Below are positions 12,575-25,318 of a stretch of DNA of 64,000 nucleotides, in pieces. The notes under the pieces were generated by a model. It saw nothing but the letters and a program-made list of their open reading frames with translations. It ran no database searches and was not told where the DNA came from. The translations under genes were made by a program, and so were the position numbers. The DNA comes from Filosporella fistucella (taxonomy: Eukaryota > Ascomycota > Leotiomycetes > Helotiales): contig JAQJZZ010000021.1 in assembly GCA_030077755.1 (NCBI GenBank), positions 310,001 to 374,000 on the forward strand, given 5' to 3'. The first letter of the stretch is position 1, and every line of letters starts with the position of its first letter.

Positions 12575-15500
12575 CTTGCCTTGTCTGCTTCCGTCTTGTC
12601 CTTCTTCAAGCACGAGTTGGACTGACAGGCCCAAGAATGCCTACCTAGTCAAAACCTCCATAAGTAAATTACGAAATCATCATGCTCCGTTCTTTTAGTT
12701 TTCCAATTTGTTAGTACAGGAGGCAGGCTGGCAAGCTCGAGCTCTGTGCACACCAACCCAGCCAGCTCCCCCAGCACACCCTTTCTGCTTCTGCTCTGTA
12801 TCCATGGGTGTGGCGTGCAGGAGCTGGCAGCCCCACACACAACGCCGGGGTACAGACCGTACAAAGCATGAAAAATGTCTGAATGTTATTGATCCGCCAA
12901 GGCTTTGGTAACGAACTGAGTCCCTCTTCCGCATTTCTCGTACGACAATGGCTTATCGTGGAGTAGCGAGGTCCAGCCTTTTGAGGCCTTTTCGGATATT
13001 GTGATTACGAGAGGTACTGTACTGTTCGGAGCTATACCACTTTACTCCGTGCTTAGTAGCTTGCCAGGTTCTTGACAACTTGGAGGTCTTTTCACCTACA
13101 GAGTTCGAGGTTCTCTACCGTAACGAGCGTCATTCGTAAATCCTCTGGAGCTACTTACGCCAGAAACCAATCACGTAGAGGAGTCTCTCTGTAGTTACTA
13201 GCTGCGTCCAACTATTGAGGAGCAGCGATCAAATGCAGCATCTTCGTTATCCGCCAATGGCTTCTAAACTTCAGAACGGGGCATAGTTTTGCGAGGCGGC
13301 GTGCCACCGAAGGCAATGAAGGCGTGCAATTGCCAGCGTCGCTGTACACTTTGGTTCTGGTATGGTGTTGTGTGGCTTCTTCTAGATTACTTCCAACGTT
13401 TCGAAGCTCATGCTCTCAGCCAGCAGTGGCATCGTTGCAGGCCTCCTGGTCGAGTCGAGGAAGCCAATTCTACCCGTTACCAAGGGCATGGGAGCTCGCC
13501 TTTCCTTTCTTCACCACTTAAACCGGTCATGCTAGGGAGCCCAGCTGAGAGGGAGGCTTGTGTGCCGATTAGAGCCTTGCCCTCCGGCCAGGGAAATGAA
13601 CCGATCTCGATTGAAGGACGCTCGGGGAGTAACATTTGAGCGCGTCGTGTGGGGCGAGCAGGATCCATAGATGTGGAGGCAACTAATCGTGTTCTACAAA
13701 GATCGCTCTCTTGATGATGCGGCTACTAGCTGCCGAGGTTCAACAAGTACTGTAGAATCCTGTACCATCTCCAGACACCAAAGTGGCAGATCTGAACAGA
13801 GGCCAGGCGTACAGTACGATAACTGGTTGTGAACAAGTGACGTACTGATCGTTTGGATGGTGAGAATTGGCGTTGGGGATGGGGTTCAGGACGAAACGAG
13901 ACCGGGGTAGGGGCAGCAGAACGGCGCTGTGCGAGCGGCCGCTGCGGCTTTCCATTTGATCATCAGCCTTCGTCCCAAGTCGACAAACACCGTCGATAAA
14001 TCCCTAAGTAATAATTCTCCTAGTCTTGTCACTATTGCATCAATAATCAGTTCAAAGCCTGCTCAGGAGTCAGGAGTCCAGCAGTCCGAGCAAAGTCAGA
14101 GTAGTTAGTTACTACGGAGAATTCTGAAAAGTCTGAACTCCCACAAATCACACTACCACGACTCACCAACTCGAAAGACACGATTATCTTCGGTCGTGAA
14201 CCTACCTAAGATAGTGGCATTCGTGAAACCCTGGCTAATGCCTTTGACTGGCTCAGGAACCTCAGCGACTTGAGACTTTGGCCGCCCGATTTGAAAGCTA
14301 GAAACGCGGCAGTTTTAGCTCTGGAGGATATCTGCACGGCCAATCATACAGCGATGGTGCCTGAGTAAGGAGCGCGAGCGGGGGAGAAACATGGCATTCA
14401 AGGATCGCTGGTCGGTCTTAATAACCACGAGTCAAACAGCCGACGGTGTGCCAAGTCAGAGAACCTTATCACGGAGGAGCGGGCAAATGTTGTCATTAGG
14501 CGTATTGTTGTCTCTAATAAGTGTCGAGTGTCAAGAGACTTGTAAGGTAGGTACTGTTCGCACTTCAGCCCCTCGTGTCCTCTCCGCTTAGGCACGCTGA
14601 AAGGTAAGTGGCAATTGCATCTTGTCCACGCATGAATCTTTCAGCTTGCCAGCCTCAAAATTCTATTCACCGCTGCTTGAATTACTCGTGGAATGACGAT
14701 TTTCAGAAAATCGGTGAAGAGGATCTCAAGAGCGGGGCTGACCTCTATTTCGAATTGATATCCGAAACATCCCGACCACTCAACCTGGGACATGGTGTTC
14801 AATCTCAGTCTTTTTTTAAACCTAGAAATGCCAGTCAAAGGACTATCGTGAAGATCCACCTCCTGAAAAGAGCGTTTCAAAATCAGCACTTCGACTCAGA
14901 ACAGGTCTGCCACAAAGAGTCGCAAACACGACTCGATAAATCGACGCCAAAGGATGCCCAAAGGCAACTGCATGATCATCTGATCATGTTCGAAAGTTAA
15001 ATTTGGCCAATCCGATAATCTGCGACTAGCGCGCTGCGAGGAAACCTTCACCGCAAATAATAGGGCGCACTTGGAGTCTATGATGACCTCGGCAGGTGTG
15101 ACCGCTATTCCATATATTGTAGATCTTGTAGCTAGTTCAAGGCATTTTGTGGGCGAGGCTGAGATTTATGGTTCACATAACTTCGTGTCCACTCAATAAT
15201 GATTCTGCTTTGGATCTTACCGTGGGGCAATTGACACATAATGCTTGGACCAGTATGAGAATCGCATCGATCTCGTCGTTGCATGAGTGACCGAGTTGCA
15301 TGTTCAACCCCACTTTGTCTGTTCAGAGTACGAAGCACGGGGGCGAATGATAAAGAGATCGGAAGCCTCACTCTGCTGCTGGCAACTTCGGTGCCTTGAT
15401 CCGAAGCTCAGGTCAATGCGAACTGGTGAAAGGCTGTAGATCACACAATGAGGCGACCATTAATGGCATGGATCATAGGGCATGCTTCGGAAGAGAGCGG

Positions 15501-16861
15501 TGGTGTGCTGAGGTTCAAAGGTCCGTGTTAATGTTGCAGGCTAGGTTGCTTCTAGCCCAGGACTCCAAAGAGATTGAAATTTTGGCGAACCTTGAACGAT
15601 ATCTCCACAGAACTCGGACAGAAAACGACCTGTCAAAAACCGAACATTCTCCAAGCGGTTGGGGCGGGTCTCTGTACTCGATCATCGAACCCAGCATCGA
15701 GTGACAGTAAGATCCCGAGAATGTCGGTATTTGGTGATATCTCGGTTCGTGGTATCATGCACAGAGGATATTCTCCGCCGAGCTATTTGCAGTCTTGCAT
15801 ACCTGTAATTTTAACTGTGAAATCTGATTGTGGCACTCGTAGATCATTTCAATTTTCATGGAGCCTTTCTACGAATAGCAGCTCCTCTATTCGTGCCGGG
15901 TAACGGCCTTCTGATTCTACCGATTGAGTTTGCACTTTGCTTTGACCTTCCCACGTGGTTCGCACTGACGTTGGCATTGAGACAGGGTTGCCCATATGCA
16001 AGTCCAGGCATGTAAGTATCGCATCTGATTTTTCATTGATATTTCTCGAGATTGATTGGTGGACAAAGTTGACAAGCCGTTCCTTCACTGCCGCAACGAG
16101 ACATTCAGAATGATCACATGCGGCGAGAGCCAATGTTCTGGAAGGATTCGTATCAGACCCTGTACCCAATTCAGCCAGTCAGCAATATGATAACACGACA
16201 TGATGAGCATGCTTACTTCACGATTTGGAAGCAAAGGATGAAAGGCCACAAGTCCAGTCTGCACGCGATTTCAATTTTTGGATACTCTTCTTGTCGGGAG
16301 CTGTGAGAATTGAGGCATGTGAAATCCAACGATGATCTCGCCGTTTGCATGATAATTCTCCGGTCTGTGACAGGCAGGCACATTTAGGCTAATGAAGCCA
16401 TCAGGAACAGTTTGATTATTATCAAGCCATCCGCTGCAGAGTGTGGACACTGAAAACAGAGCTGTAAAATTGTAATTGCCTGTCGTGTAACAACAAGATG
16501 CGCTTCATGATAAGCTCTTCCGCTCATCACCTACCCAATGAGCAATTAACCCTCTGATATATCGGTTATAGCATTCACTCGTTGATATCATATACACGAG
16601 GATTGAAGCTCAATGCTACGGTAACTTCAGACTTTGGATGCCCTTAAGCTTTTGTAACGGTCGTCACAGTGTGATGGTACTCAATCGGGTTTCCTCATCC
16701 AGGTGCGACCAGAGGTACGGAGTTCCGCATCAATAAATAAGATTTGACACCACAATTTTGGCTCCCATAATTTGGTTGCTCGAGTGCTTTGAAGACCCCG
16801 TGATGATTAATCTGGGATCAGAGACGCCAAAACCAGGGCAGGATCCATGGGAAATTAGAGT

Positions 16862-17494
16862 TCAATCGACTTCAATTCTTCTCTTCTTCACAGGCTTTCT
16901 TGTTTTGGGTTCCCGTTGGGTGGTGATAGGGCGATGGTCGACTATCGCTTCTCCCTCAGTGAATACCAAATCCCCAGTCCGTCCAAGCGAGCTCAGCGTC
17001 GTCTCTTCCACCAATATGCCTAAAGCTAACAACGCTGTTTCGTCCATACTTTTCCAGTCAGACATTCCACCATCTGCGGTACTGCGTGAGTAAAAATCTG
17101 ATGCGTAGCAATGCAAAGCCTTGAGCAGATCAGGCTCTGGCAGCCCAACTACGGATTGAGTTTCGTTCGAAAAGTAAATATCTGATTCTTCATATCTTGT
17201 AGGAGCATTCTTGCTTTTGAAAAGAACCGCATCCGGAGCAAGCGCAACTGTCGAGGTAGATACTGTGTCTCGAGTCGAGGAAACTATGAGCTCTTTCGGA
17301 ATGAAGCCAGCTACAGAAATCCTGCCTTCTCTAATCAGCGCAATTCAATGCACGTGGAGTGGGTATGATTGACCTGCAACAGCATCATAAACAGTGGGAT
17401 GTCTGTAATTCACTGGTTTGTCATCTACGATTGAGCTAGGCGGGCCGAGTCCGTACTGAGAAGATGCCTTTGGTTTGAGATCTTGAGATGCCAT
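16862..17494 (-). CDS. UAF subunit Rrn10-like protein (RNA polymerase I upstream factor)
   Basis: Two exons (17494-17374 and 17325-16862) give 194 aa; the intron is about 48 bp with a GTCAAT donor and an AAG acceptor, and a GAG acceptor 3 bp earlier also keeps the frame. The core pattern near residues 107-140 is P-E-P-D-L-L-K-A-L-H-x-Y-A followed by M-D-E-T-A-L-L-A-L-G-I-L-V-E-E. This matches what I know of yeast Rrn10, where an acidic D-L-x-x-x-H-Y-Y-A helix is followed by D-E-T-S-L-x-x-L-G-L-L-I-E. The C-terminus is basic (K-P-V-K-K-R-R) and could serve nuclear entry. Rrn10 is a subunit of the upstream activation factor that recruits polymerase I to rDNA in yeast. The protein is small and divergent, so the family call rests on one motif pair. 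It is transcribed divergently from the CSA-like gene. Confidence 0.62.
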
Positions 17495-17687
17495 TTTAGG
17501 TGTTGATGTTGAAGTTGGAAGTTGTTGAGTGCCAGAATTAAAAAGTTGCGAAGCCTTGCCAATTTGGGTGCCAAGGCTACAGCCTCGTATGCGTCACTTA
17601 TCCATGCATTGATTACCTATATTTTATAGGCGTGCAACAACAACAGAACAACATTCTCCATCGAAACCTATTTGGAAATCTAAATGG
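17495..17687. promoter_or_regulatory. Bidirectional promoter between Rrn10-like and CSA-like genes
   Basis: Only 193 bp separate the two start codons, and the genes point away from each other, so the segment must hold both core promoters. No TATA-like box is placed convincingly for either. Confidence 0.7.
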
Positions 17688-19183
17688 ATGAATGGGTCAC
17701 TTTTTGATCGATCCACGGGCAATCTTGGCCCTCAAGCCTTTGCTCGAATTCAACTTTCGAATCTCGTTCATTCCATACAGCCCGCTCCAAGGCTACGGTT
17801 CAACGGAGGCGAGAAGGAGGCTGTTCTAGTAGAAGATGATGAGAACGGCACACCTCAGCCACCAGGAGGTGAAGAAGGAAAGATTTGGGCACATCAATCA
17901 GGAATAAATGCTCTGGCTATAGACATTGACAATAGACTGTGAGCTATCATCCACAGTCTTTGGAGTGTACAACATATTGACCACATACTCTAGGCTCCTA
18001 TCTGGGGGGGCCGATTCATCCATCAAGCTCTGGGATTTGGAACAACATACCGCCGGCTTCAAACATGATTTCAAGCCAGTAGCAGGTCTCTCAAGGTAGG
18101 AATCCCTTCCCAGTTATAAATCCTTATCGCTGATCGGAAAGAACTGCATCGGCACATAAATTCGGAGTTACACATCTCAGCTTCTATCCCTTTGACTCCG
18201 AGGCTTTCCTTTCATCTTCTTATGACCACCATCTCAAGCTGTACACGACAGAAACTCTTACGGTTTCTGCTGACTTTGACTTGGACTCTATTGTGTATGC
18301 ACATGCTCTTTCCCCCATTGCAAATCACCTTCTGGTGGCATGCGCAACTCAACAACCAACCGTCCGACTAGTAGATCTCCGTTCCGGAGCAAGTACCCAT
18401 TCATTAGCAGGTCATAATGGTGCGTTGCTCGCAGTATCATGGAATCCTACCATCGAACATGTACTTTCTAGTGGCGGTATAGATGGAACGGTACGCTTGT
18501 GGGATATTCGGAAAAGTTCTGCTGCATTAGGGGTGTTAAATCTTGAAGATTCTACCGGTATCACTGGGACAGATGGACTGGGAAGAAGTGCTCGTGACAG
18601 GGATGTTGGGAAAGCCCATTCCAGCGCCGTCAATGGTATCACTTGGACAGATGATGGCGCGTATATCGTTTCTGCCGGCCATGATCAACGGGTACGAGTA
18701 TGGGATGCAGCCACAGGCGCGAATACCCTCGCAAGTTTTGGCCCAACCCTCAAAAATGGACACCTATCGAATCTGCCTCTGGTCACTACGCCTACTTCTC
18801 TACTACCGCGGGGAAAAGAACTACTATTTTATCCGAACGAAAAAGAAATTCTTGTCTTTGAACTCCACCAGGGTAAACTGCTCAAGCGGCTTAAAGTTCC
18901 CGGCCCGAACTTGGCTGCCGTGAGATCACGAACCGGGGAAAGAAATATGAGAAGCAGAACCACGGGTCTGATCTGGAGAGGCCAGGCCGGTGGGGTTTAC
19001 ACTGGACATTCGGACGGGCAAATCAGGGCGTGGTTGCCAAGAACCACGGATGACGAATTCCTCGAAAGGGAAGAGGATGCAGAAGAAACAAAAGCCGATG
19101 AGGATGAGATGTCTAAGAGGAAAAGGCAAGTATTGGACGATGTTTTCAGGAATCTCACGAAAAGGAAGATTACTTTTGGGTAA
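17688..19183 (+). CDS. WD40 repeat protein, CSA/ERCC8/Rad28-like
   Basis: Three exons (17688-17938, 17994-18095, 18142-19183) give 464 aa; introns are 55 and 46 bp. Several WD40 blades are visible: S-G-G-A-D-S-S-I-K-L-W-D, S-S-S-Y-D-H-H-L-K-L-Y, S-S-G-G-I-D-G-T-V-R-L-W-D and S-A-G-H-D-Q-R-V-R-V-W-D. Between them lie segments typical of CSA, such as L-V-A-C-A-T-Q-Q-P-T-V-R-L-V-D-L-R-S-G and L-L-A-V-S-W-N-P. CSA is the substrate receptor of a CUL4-DDB1 ubiquitin ligase acting in transcription-coupled nucleotide excision repair; Rad28 is the yeast counterpart. The tail is acidic then basic (E-E-D-A-E-E-T-K, K-R-K-R-Q), and the overall length is close to that of Rad28. The stop lies 101 bp from the convergent transporter gene. 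Confidence 0.85.
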
Positions 19184-19284
19184 AATTATTGTTTGCTATT
19201 ATTTTATGTTTTAGCTGTTCAAGAGAGGCCTCATGTAATCCAACCCATACCGGTTTTCTACCAATTTCATCCTGCCCAGCTGCA

Positions 19285-20929
19285 CTACACCATATCCTTC
19301 TCCTTCTCGTCTTCCTTTACCGCCACACTGACCATCTCCTCCTCAAATCCCTTCCTCTTCGCCCGCCTCTTCGCATCAACCGCGTTTCTCCACCCCACAC
19401 CCCACAGTACAGCGGCTCCAGTTGCGAGGCTACTCGCAACCAAAAAAGCTGCACTGATCGTGGAAAACCACCCAACTCCAATCTTTTCTACTGCTGGCAA
19501 AACTGTCGCACTACCCAGCGCTGCAAAAAGATATCTAATCATGTAGTTACCTGCAATGACCTCTGCGCTGTGGCTTTGCATCACATCTAAACAATAAGTG
19601 TTCAAGGAAGGGAAACAGAAAAGCTGTGCAACACCTTGACAGAACATCATAATCACCGGAAGTGCGATTCCACCGAAGCGTTTCTCGATAGACCAGCCGT
19701 AGATGAGCATGCAGACTGGTATTGCGATGCCCATGAACGGTAATGCACTTCTCAACCTATCTTCTGGTATCCTTGTTCCTCTCTTCTTCGTCCATTTGAT
19801 AGTGATATAATCTGCGTATCTTCCTCCGAAGAATGTGCCCAGGATATATCCACAGCCAGGCGCCAAATAAAACAAGCCACTCTGTATCGGTGTCGTGAGA
19901 TCGAAGCGCGGATTGAGGACGTATCGAATGGGTGTCAAGAGGGAATACATATTCCAAACCAGAGAACTAGATGCGAGAGCTACCATGATGAGATTGGGAT
20001 ACTTGTATAGCCTGATTACACGCCACGGATTCAGCATCCCCCACATCACTGCCAATTTCCTCTTCAATGGTAGACCTTCTAGATCATCAACCTTCATATG
20101 ATGTGCTGTTTCTGGAAGGAGAAAATAGGCTCCTACCAAAGCGACTCCTGCAAGTGCGGTCTGGAGGTAGAAAATAACCCGCCAGGATTTGAAGGTCACT
20201 ATGATACCGCCGATGAATGGACCAAAAGCCGGTCCGATAAGCGTTCCGGATAGGAACCAACCCATAGCCGTAGCTCTTTCGGAGGGCCGATAGATATCTC
20301 CGATACAGCTAGCTCCGACGTTGAGAAATGACGTGCCTTCGAAAGCCGTCAGAATCCGGAAGATGAAGAAGGAGGCGAGGTTAGGACTGAGCGCCGTTCC
20401 AAGAGAGCAGGCACAAAATAGGAGAGCAGTTATGAGGCATATCTAGAAGTAGAATGGTAAGTTCTGATTATACTGAAAGTGGGATGAAACATACCCATCT
20501 TCTGCCGTAGACTTGACTTAACGGCCCCCAAAAGCAGGGAGACACACCCATAAAGAGCATATAGAGAGCATTACTCAAATTAATTATCGTTCCAGTACTA
20601 TGATACGTACTTGCTACCTCGGGCACGGCAGCTAGGACTGTCGTACTACTGATTGGAGCCAAGAAACTGCAATACGAAAGTAGAGCAACGATAACAATCT
20701 TTCCGCTTGGTGGCAAGCGATCATATACCTCGTCTGGAACCTCAACAAACGAGGTATATTGCTGCATGGGAATTGGAGCATCGTGTGTTGAGATGTGAGT
20801 TTTGACATTGGACAAAGTAGGACGATCCTCGTTCGTGTGAGCAGAATGTATAGATTCCTCATCGTGATCTACGTCATCAATTGGATTCTCACCACTAATG
20901 ATGGGAGATTCATGGCGGCTTTGAGACAT
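19285..20929 (-). CDS. MFS drug:H+ antiporter (DHA1, 12-helix type)
   Basis: Two exons (20929-20495 and 20442-19285) give 530 aa with one 52-bp intron placed at phase 0 after the tryptophan of G-R-R-W. The protein has an acidic cytosolic N-terminus of ~70 residues, then hydrophobic helices. Motif A is in the loop after helix 2 (G-P-L-S-Q-V-Y-G-R-R-W), and G-P-x-x-G-P-x-x-G-G follows in helix 5, the antiporter signature. A basic loop in the middle (K-W-T-K-K-R-G-T-R) separates the two halves, and the tail is charged. This is the plan of polyamine or multidrug exporters of the DHA1 group in the plasma membrane. The exact substrate is unknown. It is convergent with the CSA-like gene. Confidence 0.88.
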
Positions 20930-23900
20930 GGTGGAGGTGATTCTTCAGTTGTGAGAGAAATGGAATAGTATCATGGTATAGCAACTGGAATCGAGAATAG
21001 TGATGAAAGAAAGACCTCTCGAAGACCATGAAAGGCAACAGCTGATGAATTCCAAGCTGTCAATGATTTTCCTCTCAATTGCAATGGAAACAGTTCCTGT
21101 AGATTGAAGGAAACAGGTGAGGATATACGACTAAAATCGAAAGAGCAATGACTCAAATACCTGCATACTTCGTTCTTCTGTCCGAACATCGGCCAGTCGC
21201 CCGTAGTCTTCCTTGAAGATTTCAAGCCCCACCAAAGGCCGATGTCGATGAAAGAGGCAAAGGCACATCATCTCTTCAAGCTTAATTGGCGATCAAAAGC
21301 CTCTTATTCGCTCTTCAGCCACTTGTGCCGTTATAGCCGTGTTGTTTCCCGACTTTGTGAATGAACCGCGGCGCAAGAAACGCCGAGTTGGCTGCAACAG
21401 GTTGCGAAAGGTCTGGAACTGCGTTTACACGCGCGCTTGAGAGATAAGGCGGGAGAGTTCTTCCGTGATCACATGATTATGCTGCGTTATTCCTATGTGG
21501 AAGAATTATCTAAAGAAATGAAGTTGAAATAGATTGTTGGTGGCTGCGGGAGGACATACCAGAGTAGGGAGATTGAGGTTGGTGGCGTTGTCTCTTCTCT
21601 TTGGAGCAGCTTGCATGAAGGCTTTATGAATGCAACCCATATATACGATGCATGACAGGACATGCATAAGAACATGGCTTTGCATGAATCGTGGAGATAA
21701 GAGATCCTTTCCATGTGAAGTAAATCAAAAGTGAGAAATACATGCTGTTTAGAGGATAGGAAAATGATCTGTTTGGCTGATATCGAGACGTGAATTTGAT
21801 AGGGAACCATCAACACATGGAAGCTGCATCTGACTGTGCACGATTGCAAAAGCTAGCTTTTAAAGATTTCAAAGAGGCAAAGAGAAAAGAGAAATGATAT
21901 GGTTGATATATAAGTGTCAAGTTGTGACAAGACAAATACTGAGATTAATTCGAGTCATGATTTGCGATTATAGACATTGTAGGTTTTTTTTGTGCCAGAC
22001 TTTCAACATGCTGTTGAATTGAACAGGGATACTTATCCACAAGGAAGCTTGGTATTGCGTCCCTGATATATCGACATCAACTTCGAGATATGATATGAAA
22101 GAAGTTTGTTCGCAGACGGAATGTCTTTAAAGATTATTCTGTATTTTGTAGTTTGGATGGCGTGATGAAGTGCCACAAGCACATCAGTACTCCACACCTT
22201 TTGTATTCTCAATTCTCAATTACCTAACATTCCAGTTTTTCAACTTCTACCAATATCACAATTTTCAAATTCGTTTTCTCAGCCTTGCAACAAGTTCAAC
22301 GAAGCGACGTACGATTTGCCTTCTGGCAAGGCTACGTTTCTGTGTCCCCAGCCAAGACCAGGTCTCGAATCTCGATCTTAAGATCTACCTTTCATGGTGG
22401 AGATACTCATCTCCGAGACCCCATGATCACCACCCCAACTAAGCCAAGCTTTTGAGATCACTACCGGAATATGGCCTACCCTTTACTTTCTCCACAACGT
22501 TCCTCTTTCCAATGCAGGCTAAAGTCGTACCTCTAACTTACACTATCAAACCTCCTCGCATGAAATAACCACATTCTCAAATATTTGACACAAACATTCC
22601 TCCCTCCAAACTTTATTTCCCCACCTCAAAAGCCGGAAAAATACGAATCTTCCTCGCATCTCCTGGCCCCCCCCCCTCCCGATATCCCATCGAAATAAAC
22701 CCCTCAAGAAACGCCCAACGGGACGTGAATATCTCATCCAACCAAGCTGTCGCTTCAAAACACCGTTTTTCGACAAACTCTCGTCACACACAGCTGGAGG
22801 ACCCCCTAAAGCATGGCGGGCACCATCAAACCCATAACTTGTTCCTGCGTTCCGGGTCCCGGGTCTCCCTTCCGTGACGCCTCTTTCGTCCCAGTAACCA
22901 GGTACATGGCCGCCAAGATGACAAACCCTTCGATAGACGGAGAGCGACGGTTTGGAAGCTAAGAAGTTGAGAAGTAGATGGTAGAGAGTTACTAAAATGA
23001 AGGATATAGTTCAGCAGCTACTAGCACGATAGTAGCTTCTCCTAATTGTGTACGAGTGATGTAGGTACAAGTACTTTCATCTACCGAGTTACGGTACCTC
23101 AGCCGACGATTTTCCTTCAGGAGGGACAGTTGTTGTTTAAACTCGGCACTACTGAACAAGTGGACTTTGGTACAAACAGTATAATCAACAATGACGTCGA
23201 TTCTACACCTATCTCTTTGATACTGAACCTGTTCCCCCCGTGTTCATCCAGGAAACACCTAATGATTGCCCTACCTCGAGCCTACTTCCGCAGTTCCTCC
23301 CCTTCCCTCACTTGCTAAACCTTCACAACCTGGAGCCCAAATACCGATTTTCCCAGCGCTACAACTGGGACAAAACCTACTAATTTCCTGCTCGTGCTGT
23401 AATGCAAGTAATAATAATTCCCTTTCCCCATCACCCCTCATAACCCTCCCAAATAAAAATCGACGAAAGAAAAGCCTCAAATCTCGATCATCTAAATCAC
23501 ACATCTGCCCAACGAGGTCATATCCCTGAGAAGATCAATCAAATCAATCACATCTCTTTGCGCCCGGAATAACCCACATCGCTTCCCTCCAAATAATAGG
23601 ATAGGTTTTTGGAATAACTACTAGGTCGACGATCCCGTCTTCTAGACCCCTTCCCCCAGACTAAATGGGTGAAAACCACCCCATTTATACTTTCAGCCAG
23701 GATCGCAATCCTGCCCTATCGCTGAAGAAATAAACTCTATTCCCGATTCCTGCCCAGCCCTCTTCTATCTCCGTACGCCTGAGATGAGGAGGTATCGGGC
23801 GATGCAGGGAATTTGGGGGATTAGAATATAAATTCTACGGTATCGATTACAGATCTTGCAATTACGCATAATATAATATTGGAAAAGCTCTATTGATACA

Positions 23901-25318
23901 TGGTACTTTTGTACTAATCAAGTTAATTATCCATTTACAGGATATTTCCAAAGAAGACGCGATTCCCTGCTCACTTCGGTATTGAATAACCCATGAGCCT
24001 CTCCTGCTAGCTGCATTCTAGTTCCCTTCCCCCTCACCCCCCAGACCCAACTGACCTCCCATCCCCAAGCCCAAACGTCACAATCAGCTCACTTTTATCT
24101 TTGCCCTTCACTCCCTTCATGAGTAATCACCAGGATCCGTTCTTGCTCCCCTCTGTTAGCTTCCCCTAAGCAAACTCTATTTCTCGGACGGCTCCTGAGC
24201 GGGCTCGCACCTCGCATTCAGCTCCCATCCGTACGGAGCATAGATGTGCTATCGCGATCAGGTACAGAAATGGACACTCTCACATGGGGATTCCGATTCG
24301 CAATGGTATTCTTGAGATTTTCCGTGTTAGATTTGGATATACTAGTTTGTTTTCTATGTTTCCACGTACGTAGCTAGTAATGCACTATACATGTCAAGGA
24401 AACGGTCATCGCCGCCACGGGATCAACCTCCCGTCACACGCACAGAAATAGGTAGGCCCCTGTAAGCTGTACTGTATCAGAGCGCCTCTCGAAATACTAT
24501 TCAAACTTCAACCCCAAACACTGACCCGTGTACATCATCTACAAATGGTGCCCGGGTATCATAAATCAAGGTTTAAAGTCTATTCTCATGTCGATTCCTT
24601 TCCTTTTTCCTCTGCCCAAACATGACTCTCGTCGGCTACGGGCGGTCTAAACAGGAAACTGAACACTGAAATAAGATTGAGTTGCATAGTCTGTGGCTCT
24701 CACTGTGCCTCCTCCTTGCTTTTTCTTGGGAGGGAACAAGCAATACTAATGCGCTTGCGACATCTGGAGTGCGATAGAGGCTGGCGGGGAACACCTTCCG
24801 CTGCAGATGAATCTTCACTGCTGCAGAAAGGGTTCTGGGGTATATTCGATATGGTATATTGCTTTTTGGCCTTGATTGTTTTTTTTAAAGACGTTGGTGG
24901 CTAATTGAAATTCCGTTTTCGTGGTTTCATTTCGCGCATTGGTGTGAGAAATGGACTGAGCTGTATGTCTGTGGGTTAGCTTCGCCGTCTTCAGCTTCGT
25001 CTCTTTGAATATTTACCTGTCAATTTTGTATTCTCCAACTTGCTGTGCCGATTGCATCGACCCATCGCTTCATCTTGAATATAGAGAGTTCAGACATTCC
25101 CTTCCTATATCCACCCCTTTTTTGGGTGGGAGAAGCTGACCTGAGTTCAGGCATGCAATGAGTTTTGTTGAGCTGAATCATCCAAGCTGGAAGCTCAGAC
25201 ATCAGCTCCCCTCAAGCTTCAGCTCCCGGCCAAACCGTATCTCTCCTGCTTCCTCTGGCAATTGGAGCAAGTTCAATCACGTCGCTCCGGTCGTTATTCG
25301 CCCTTCTTCAGGTCAGCC
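20930..25318. other. 4.4-kb region without a convincing gene
   Basis: The left part is the promoter of the DHA1 transporter. The rest contains pyrimidine-rich tracts (around 22.5-24.1 kb, including a run of eight C near 22670) and short ORFs on both strands without motifs. A 118-codon minus-strand frame at 21493-21849 has low-quality composition. Confidence 0.5.

Larger units (their letters stand above)
10836..16861. other. Long gene-poor region with G/T-rich leader of the regulator
   Basis: The first ~1.4 kb upstream of the regulator is G/T- and purine-rich on the plus strand and carries several microsatellites; it is probably a long 5' leader plus promoter. From about 12.3 to 16.8 kb only short overlapping ORFs occur (the longest 130 codons, at 14608-15000, with no ATG at its 5' end). 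I could not join any of them into a protein with recognisable features. Confidence 0.5.

Noticed and set aside
12251..12634. 127-codon minus-strand ORF upstream of the Zn2Cys6 regulator
   Set aside because: Low-complexity surroundings, no homology feature, no extension by splicing.
14608..15000. 130-codon plus-strand ORF
   Set aside because: Begins with GTG; the first ATG would give a shorter product. An overlapping minus frame is equally open and no motif is seen.
15849..16169. 106-codon minus-strand ORF with a natural-looking segment
   Set aside because: Could be part of a multi-exon gene, but neighbouring exons with compatible phase were not found.
21493..21849. 118-codon minus-strand ORF
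   Set aside because: Cys/Ser/Ile-rich random-like composition and no start context or motif.
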